Assembly: GCA_052143655.1 (NCBI GenBank)
Contig: JBKQSL010000270.1
Coordinates: 1 to 5,341 of the forward strand
From: CAVSUR01 sp052143655
Lineage (GTDB): Bacteria > Actinomycetota > Actinomycetes > Streptosporangiales > Streptosporangiaceae
Length of the DNA: 5,341 nt
Direction of reading: 5' to 3'
Part shown: one piece after another, positions 1-3,405 of the stretch
Layout: each line of letters opens with the position of its first letter
Numbering within the stretch: position 1 is the first letter of the stretch
The notes under the pieces: model-generated
Told to the model about the DNA's origin: nothing
What the model saw: the letters and a program-made list of their open reading frames with translations, nothing else
Database searches by the model: none
Made by a program: the position numbers and the translations under genes

Positions 1-333
1 GGGCCACCTGTACCCCCGCCCGAGGCCGCCCGCCGCTGCGCTAGGCAGCCCAACGCGTCCAGAACCCGCGAATATGCGCGAGCCCACCAGAGCTGCCTCC
101 ATAGCTGTCAGCCACGCAAAATCGGCGTTATACGTGCTTACGAGCGTTCAGTGCTCCCAACAGTGCTCACGCTATGTGGCGGACAGAGTGACACGCCCGA
201 TGTCGCCGCTGGCTGCTCGCGATGGGCAGATCTTGGCCATATGGCCGACCGAGATGCCGATCCATACCAGTCTTCGGCGCAACGTGCCGCACTTCGAGGC
301 CCCATCCCGCCAACGAACGGCCAACAAACGATC
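1..333. other. Probable chromosomal flank, no gene supported
   Basis: This stretch lies beyond the terminator of the truncated tRNA. If the att interpretation is right, it is host DNA downstream of the tRNA-fMet gene. Open frames exist on both strands, but none has a ribosome-binding site, actinomycete third-position G/C bias or a recognisable protein. Small structures seen are a perfect 12-bp palindrome GGCCATATGGCC (235-246) and a tandem direct repeat CAGTGCTC (149-156 and 161-168, 12 bp apart). I assign no function to either. It could instead be the other end of the element, if the molecule were the excised circle. Confidence 0.5.
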
Positions 334-370
334 AAAAGGCCCGACCGCCGTTCCCGGCGATCAGGCCTCT
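334..370 (-). terminator. Intrinsic terminator of the tRNA transcript
   Basis: Read on the minus strand, the arm at 370-355 (AGAGGCCTGATCGCCG) pairs over all 16 positions with the arm at 350-335 (CGGCGGTCGGGCCTTT). The pairing has 13 Watson-Crick pairs and 3 G-T wobbles, and closes on a GGAA tetraloop (354-351). A T-rich tail follows (TTTTGATCGTTTGTT), its first T's being the end of the stem. The hairpin starts 14 nt after the encoded CCA of the tRNA fragment, exactly where a tRNA operon terminator belongs. Its presence suggests that the DNA left of the tRNA fragment is the original downstream flank of the tRNA gene. Confidence 0.8.
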
Positions 371-384
371 GACCTGCAACTACT

Positions 385-429
385 TGGTAGCGGGGGCAGG
401 ATTTGAACCTGCGACCTCTGGGTTATGAG
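385..429 (-). tRNA. 3' half of initiator tRNA-fMet (CAT), truncated
   Basis: On the minus strand, in order: anticodon loop CTCATAA (429-423, anticodon CAT at 427-425), 3' anticodon strand CCCAG (422-418), 5-nt variable loop AGGTC, T-stem GCAGG, T-loop TTCAAAT, T-stem CCTGC, acceptor strand CCCCGCT, discriminator A and encoded CCA (387-385). The CCC directly after the CAT loop is typical of initiator tRNAs (GGG/CCC anticodon stem). The sequence also agrees with my memory of Streptomyces initiator tRNA, whereas elongator Met and Ile-CAT tRNAs usually lack these pairs. The 5' half is missing: the bases expected to form the 5' anticodon strand (430-434) give CTGCA instead of CTGGG, and no D-arm follows. 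It is therefore not a functional tRNA here but a remnant or att copy. Confidence 0.85.
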
Positions 430-432
430 TGC
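385..432. other. Attachment-site core (attR/attL-type junction)
   Basis: An isolated tRNA 3' half next to a tyrosine integrase gene is the usual mark of site-specific insertion into a tRNA gene: the element carries the 3' part in its attP, so the host tRNA is rebuilt at one end and a partial copy is left at the other. Identity runs from the CCA end to the anticodon loop, giving a core of about 45 bp. The element side is the right, where int starts about 165 bp away. The chromosome side is the left, where the tRNA terminator is kept. Strand exchange would be expected in or near the anticodon loop (423-429), as is common in this enzyme family. The core could also be attP of a free circle; the retained terminator argues for an integrated junction. 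Confidence 0.75.
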
Positions 433-454
433 AGTTTTTCTGTTCAAATGGAAA

Positions 455-484
455 TCCACAACCTGTGAGCATTCACGCTAATAT
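455..484 (+). promoter_or_regulatory. Weak promoter candidate for the int operon
   Basis: TCCACA (455-460) and TAATAT (479-484) each match 4 of 6 bases of the -35 and -10 consensus, at 18-bp spacing. They lie in the most A/T-rich part of the window, just inside the element and upstream of int. Actinomycete promoters are poorly conserved, so this is only a candidate. If used, it leaves a leader of about 105 nt that contains the inverted repeat at 547-567. Confidence 0.3.
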
Positions 485-546
485 GCAGGTCAGAAGGCTA
501 ATCTTAGTGACGGAAGCTGATGTCAGATATCACGTGCTGACGCTTA

Positions 547-567
547 GTCCGCGTACAAATCGCGGAC
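547..567. repeat. Inverted repeat upstream of int (7-bp arms)
   Basis: Perfect arms GTCCGCG (547-553) and CGCGGAC (561-567) flank the A/T-rich 7-nt spacer TACAAAT. The repeat ends 28 bp before the preferred int start. It could be an operator for a repressor, an integrase or excisionase arm site, or an mRNA hairpin in the leader. By chance alone, a 7-bp repeat is not rare in DNA of this composition, so its position is the main argument. Confidence 0.4.
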
Positions 568-585
568 GAGCCATCACAACCGGTT

Positions 586-592
586 GGTGATC
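586..592 (+). promoter_or_regulatory. Ribosome-binding site deciding the int start
   Basis: GGTGATC matches the 3' part of the complement of the 16S rRNA tail (AAGGAGGTGATC) over seven bases and ends 3 nt before ATG at 596. This favours ATG 596 over the in-frame upstream TTG (584) and GTG (587), both of which would overlap this site and have no purine-rich element at a proper distance. Confidence 0.5.
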
Positions 593-595
593 TGC

Positions 596-1942
596 ATGGG
601 GTACTTGAAGGAGCGCGTTGGCCGGAATGGCAAGCCGCGCTACACGGCGTGCTACCTCGATGCACGGGGAGCCTTGCGCTCGGCCGGTACCTACGCCAAC
701 AAGAAGGACGCCAACCGCGCATGGCAGCGAGCGGAGGCGAAGATCGCTGAAGGGCGCCTCAGCGATCCTCGCCGCGGCAGGCAGACGTTCCGCCGTTATG
801 TGACTGAGGAATGGCTGCCGCATCACGTAATAGAAGTGACCACTCGCGAGGCGTACACCTATCAGCTGGGCAAGCACATCATGCCGTGGTTCGGCCCTAT
901 GCGCATGAACGAGATCATGCCCGCCAACGTGCGCGAGTGGGTAACCGATCTGCAGGCCAAGGGCGTGACGCCGGCCACGATCCAGAAGGTGCGGTTCATC
1001 CTGAGCGCGATCTTCACCGCTGCGCTCGACGACGTGACGTTCCTGCACCCCTGCAAAGGAGTCAAGACGCCGACCGTCCCGAAGAAGCCCCTGAAGATCA
1101 TCACCCCCGAGCAGTTCGACGCGATCTACGAGGCGCTCCCCGACGATGCCATGCGGTTGCTCATTGAGACAGACATCGAAAGCGGCCTCCGGTGGGGTGA
1201 GCTAACAGAACTTCGCGTGAAGGATCTTGAGCCTGCGACGCGGATCCTCACTGTCAGCAGGACGGTCATCCAGGTCGACCCGAAGTTCCACCCTTCCGGT
1301 CAGCGGTTCCTGGTCAAGGAGTACCCGAAAGACAAGGAGTACCGGCGTCTGAAGCTCAGCCAGCAACTCACCAGCAAGCTCAGCGCGCATATCTCGGATG
1401 CCGACCTAGGCGGCGATAACCTTCTGTTCGCGATGCCTCCCAGCGGCTCCCCCGCCGCTCGCCTCCGCGCGATACCCGACCCGGCCACGCTGGGTTTCAC
1501 CAAAACGAACGCCGCCGGGCGTCAGTACCGGCACGCAACAATGAGCGGCTACAACGCAGGGAGATGCCGGTGCAGGTACTGCAAGGACGCCGCCGCCATC
1601 TACCGCGCCGCCCGGCGCACGGCCGGCAAAGATGAGCCACGCCGTCCGCGCACCGTCGACACCGACGGCCACATTTCACGAGACTGGTTCAGGCAGAACA
1701 TCTGGAAACCAGCCCTCAAGCGCGCAGGGATGACTTTTCACGTGCGCGCCCATGATCTGCGCCACGCACATGCATCGTGGCTGCTAGCCGGCGGCGCTGA
1801 CCTTCAGATGGTCAAGGACAGGCTCGGACACGGAAGTATCTCCACCACGGAGAAATACCTCCACACCCTTCCCGACGCCGACGAGGACGCGCTGAATGCG
1901 TTCACGAGAATCCGGACGCGCGCCCGGGGACGATCGGCATGA
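596..1942 (+). CDS. int: Tyrosine recombinase / phage-type integrase
   Basis: Catalyses site-specific integration (and, with a directionality factor, excision) of the element at the tRNA core beside it. Numbered from ATG 596 (448 aa): residues 2-56 resemble an arm-type DNA-binding domain, 64-151 the SAM-like core-binding domain, and about 170-432 the catalytic domain. The full catalytic set is visible: R199 (GLRWGEL), K247 (PKDKEYRR), H386 and R389 (HDLRHAHASWLL), H412 (RLGHGSIS) and the nucleophile Y421 (TTEKYLH). Between the lysine hairpin and H386 sits an insert (about 278-361) with a His/Cys cluster, H313, C324, C326 and C329 (HX10CXCX2C), which could bind a metal. Such inserts make the protein longer than typical phage integrases of about 380-400 aa. 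The stop overlaps the next start (ATGA), so it is probably the first gene of an operon. No xis is seen next to it. Family assignment is certain; the role of the insert is inference. Confidence 0.96.
   Translation: MGYLKERVGRNGKPRYTACYLDARGALRSAGTYANKKDANRAWQRAEAKIAEGRLSDPRRGRQTFRRYVTEEWLPHHVIEVTTREAYTYQLGKHIMPWFGPMRMNEIMPANVREWVTDLQAKGVTPATIQKVRFILSAIFTAALDDVTFLHPCKGVKTPTVPKKPLKIITPEQFDAIYEALPDDAMRLLIETDIESGLRWGELTELRVKDLEPATRILTVSRTVIQVDPKFHPSGQRFLVKEYPKDKEYRRLKLSQQLTSKLSAHISDADLGGDNLLFAMPPSGSPAARLRAIPDPATLGFTKTNAAGRQYRHATMSGYNAGRCRCRYCKDAAAIYRAARRTAGKDEPRRPRTVDTDGHISRDWFRQNIWKPALKRAGMTFHVRAHDLRHAHASWLLAGGADLQMVKDRLGHGSISTTEKYLHTLPDADEDALNAFTRIRTRARGRSA
1427..1678 (+). other. His/Cys-rich insert within the integrase
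   Basis: This part of int encodes residues about 278-361, between the catalytic Lys hairpin and the HxxR motif. It contains the motif HATMSGYNAGRCRCRYC followed by an Arg/Ala-rich helix (AAAIYRAARR) and a basic linker. H-x-T-x-S-G-Y-x-x-G-x-C-x-C-x-x-C is a small motif I know from actinobacterial and phage proteins, usually read as a candidate zinc-binding knuckle. The reading frame is intact and the catalytic residues on both sides are present, so it is an in-frame domain insertion and not a frameshift. Its function is unknown; extra DNA or protein contact is the simplest guess. Confidence 0.6.
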
Positions 1943-2961
1943 ACCCGAGGACGCGCCGCGCGGCGCTGTACGCGATCGGCGCCATCGCGATCCTGGCGAG
2001 CGCCAACGCCCTGGCCCATAGCTACGCGGGGCTTTACGGCTGGGCGGTTCATCACCGGCTCACCGGCTGGCAGGCCATGTCTTGGCCCGCCGAGATCGAC
2101 GTCTTCCTGGCGGTCGGAGAGCTCGCCCTGTACGTCGCCTACCTGGATGGCTGGCCGGCGCGGCAGCGGATCTGGCCATGGACGACTGCGCTCGTCGGCC
2201 TGGCGGTCAGCATCGCCGGGAACATCGGCCACATCGAGCCGCTGCCAGGCCGCCCGGTCATCCTGGCCGACCGGCTGACCGCCGCCGCCAGCCCGGTTGC
2301 CGCGTTCGCCGGCCTGACCGTCGGGCTGCTGGTCTTGAAGATGACCTGCCAGCAGCCCGCCAGCCTTCCGCCGATAGCAAACGCAGCAGTAGAGCCAGCG
2401 ACGCATGCGGCGGACGGCGGATGGCTGTCGCACCTTGCCGCCGACAGCATAATGACCGTGGACGGTCAGCAGGAGGTGGCTGGTCAGGGCTCAGCGAGCG
2501 CGCGATCGCCGATTCGGACGGGCACGGTCCGCAACGGCCCGGTCGGATGGGAGCCCGCGGATCCGGGCGGGGATGGCAGATCCCCCTCGGCTCCGCACTG
2601 GGGCGCAGGCACCATGGAACGCCAGGCACTTCTGCGGGACGCGAGGCTCATCTTCCAGGCTGCCGCTTCCCAGGGCGAACGCGTCAGCCAGCGGATGCTT
2701 GCCAGTCAGCTCCGCGGTAGCGGACACCGTTTCTCCAACCAGCATCTCCACGCGATCGCGGCCAGCGCTGGCCTCAGCCCGCGCAAGGCCGCCCGATCCG
2801 ATGACCCACTCACTCGCGCTGCGCTGCACTCAGTTCCTTCGTTCCGCGGATCGCGGAACCGGGCCGAACGGGGCGTGGATACCGCACCTAGCGCAGCAGG
2901 ACCTCTTCCCCAGGGCGGGCGCTTTCCCCTCGCCCGCTCGCGGACAAAGTCATGGTCGTAA
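1939..2961 (+). CDS. DUF2637 (Spd-like) membrane protein with C-terminal HTH-like segment
   Basis: A 340-aa protein. The first 137 residues hold four hydrophobic helices (about 9-29, 52-70, 80-98, 113-135) with signatures I associate with DUF2637: SWPAEID before helix 2, SIAGNIGH in helix 3, and SPVAAFAGLTVGLLVL in helix 4. Proteins of this type are common on actinomycete plasmids and AICEs, and some are annotated as spread (Spd) proteins, which act in the membrane during mycelial transfer. A Gly/Ser/Pro-rich linker (about 138-225) leads to a helical segment (227-283; VSQRMLASQLRG, then SNQHLHAIAASAGL) with the spacing of a helix-turn-helix, presumably cytoplasmic. The ATG overlaps the int stop (ATGA), with GGGGA at 1926-1930 as ribosome-binding site, so translation is probably coupled to int. 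The last 55 or so residues have poor third-position G/C bias and no fold-like pattern. The membrane domain is well supported; the transfer role and DNA binding are inferred. Confidence 0.8.
   Translation: MNPRTRRAALYAIGAIAILASANALAHSYAGLYGWAVHHRLTGWQAMSWPAEIDVFLAVGELALYVAYLDGWPARQRIWPWTTALVGLAVSIAGNIGHIEPLPGRPVILADRLTAAASPVAAFAGLTVGLLVLKMTCQQPASLPPIANAAVEPATHAADGGWLSHLAADSIMTVDGQQEVAGQGSASARSPIRTGTVRNGPVGWEPADPGGDGRSPSAPHWGAGTMERQALLRDARLIFQAAASQGERVSQRMLASQLRGSGHRFSNQHLHAIAASAGLSPRKAARSDDPLTRAALHSVPSFRGSRNRAERGVDTAPSAAGPLPQGGRFPLARSRTKSWS
2841..2859. repeat. Inverted repeat in the 3' end of the DUF2637 gene
   Basis: Perfect 8-bp arms GTTCCGCG (2841-2848) and CGCGGAAC (2852-2859) with a 3-nt spacer GAT form a 19-bp near-palindrome. 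It lies in the atypical tail of the DUF2637 reading frame, about 120 bp upstream of the next gene. It could be an operator or an mRNA hairpin ahead of genes 3 and 4. No T-run follows, so it is not a classical terminator. Confidence 0.4.
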
Positions 2962-2979
2962 CCCAGGGCAGGGAGTGAG

Positions 2980-3405
2980 GTGAACCTCGTGCCGGAGATC
3001 GACCGGATGCGGGTACGGCTGGAAACGGCCGGTGAGCTGACCGGGCTGCTGTCTGCCGCCGGGGAGGCGTTCAGCCTGCTCCTGACGGCGTGCTGTGATT
3101 GCGAGGAACGGACCGCTGAGTTGTCCGCGGCGTTCGCGTTCGCTTCCGCAGTGGCGGCGCAGGGCCGGCTGATCATCGCATCCGCGCCCTCCCTGCCAGC
3201 AGGCCCGGGCAACCCAGCCAGCTATGGCTGCGCTGACGCTGACCTGGAGAAGACCGCAGACGGCCTCGCTGGCCTCGCCGGCGTACTGGCCGCCCGCCTG
3301 TCAGCCGAAGCCCGGCTCGCACCGGGCCCCGGCGACCGGGCAGCCTGCCAGGACGCCGCCGCCCAGGCCACGCAGATCTACGAGCTGCTGGCCCTGGACG
3401 AGTGA
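2980..3405 (+). CDS. Small helical protein of unknown function
   Basis: A 141-aa protein that I do not recognise. It starts at GTG 2980 behind a purine-rich site (GGGAGTGAG, 2971-2979), 18 bp after the DUF2637 stop. The sequence predicts an all-helical, soluble protein with about four amphipathic helices (roughly 5-37, 42-68, 85-112, 118-139), broken by the loop SLPAGPGNPASYG at 71-83. A cysteine cluster (C38, C39, C41, in CCDCEER) is notable but lacks partners for an obvious metal site; C84 and C123 are the only others. There is no signal peptide and no clear membrane span. Codon use has the strong G/C third-position bias of its neighbours. The stop TGA shares its last base with the ATG of the next gene, so the two are likely made together and may form a complex. 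That last point is inference. Confidence 0.75.
   Translation: MNLVPEIDRMRVRLETAGELTGLLSAAGEAFSLLLTACCDCEERTAELSAAFAFASAVAAQGRLIIASAPSLPAGPGNPASYGCADADLEKTADGLAGLAGVLAARLSAEARLAPGPGDRAACQDAAAQATQIYELLALDE

Noticed and set aside
74..406. Open frames in the left flank (74-406 and 222-428 on +, 138-335 on -)
   Set aside because: They run through the terminator or the tRNA fragment, or lack a ribosome-binding site and coding bias.
385..470. A complete tRNA gene on the minus strand
   Set aside because: The 5' anticodon strand mispairs at two of five positions, and no D-arm or 5' acceptor strand follows in 430-470.
465..476. GTGAGCATTCAC as a CRP-like or operator palindrome
   Set aside because: The arms are only 4 bp (GTGA/TCAC) and the rest does not match; too weak to call.
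1804..2433. Minus-strand open frame (209 aa) across the int/DUF2637 junction
   Set aside because: It overlaps two well-supported + strand genes, including the int active-site Tyr codon and the membrane domain. Its composition is that of an antisense shadow.
2573..2983. Alternative + strand frame within and beyond the end of the DUF2637 gene
   Set aside because: It has no recognisable protein features and is out of frame with the helix-turn-helix-like segment. Considered as a frameshifted real C-terminus, but nothing supports it.
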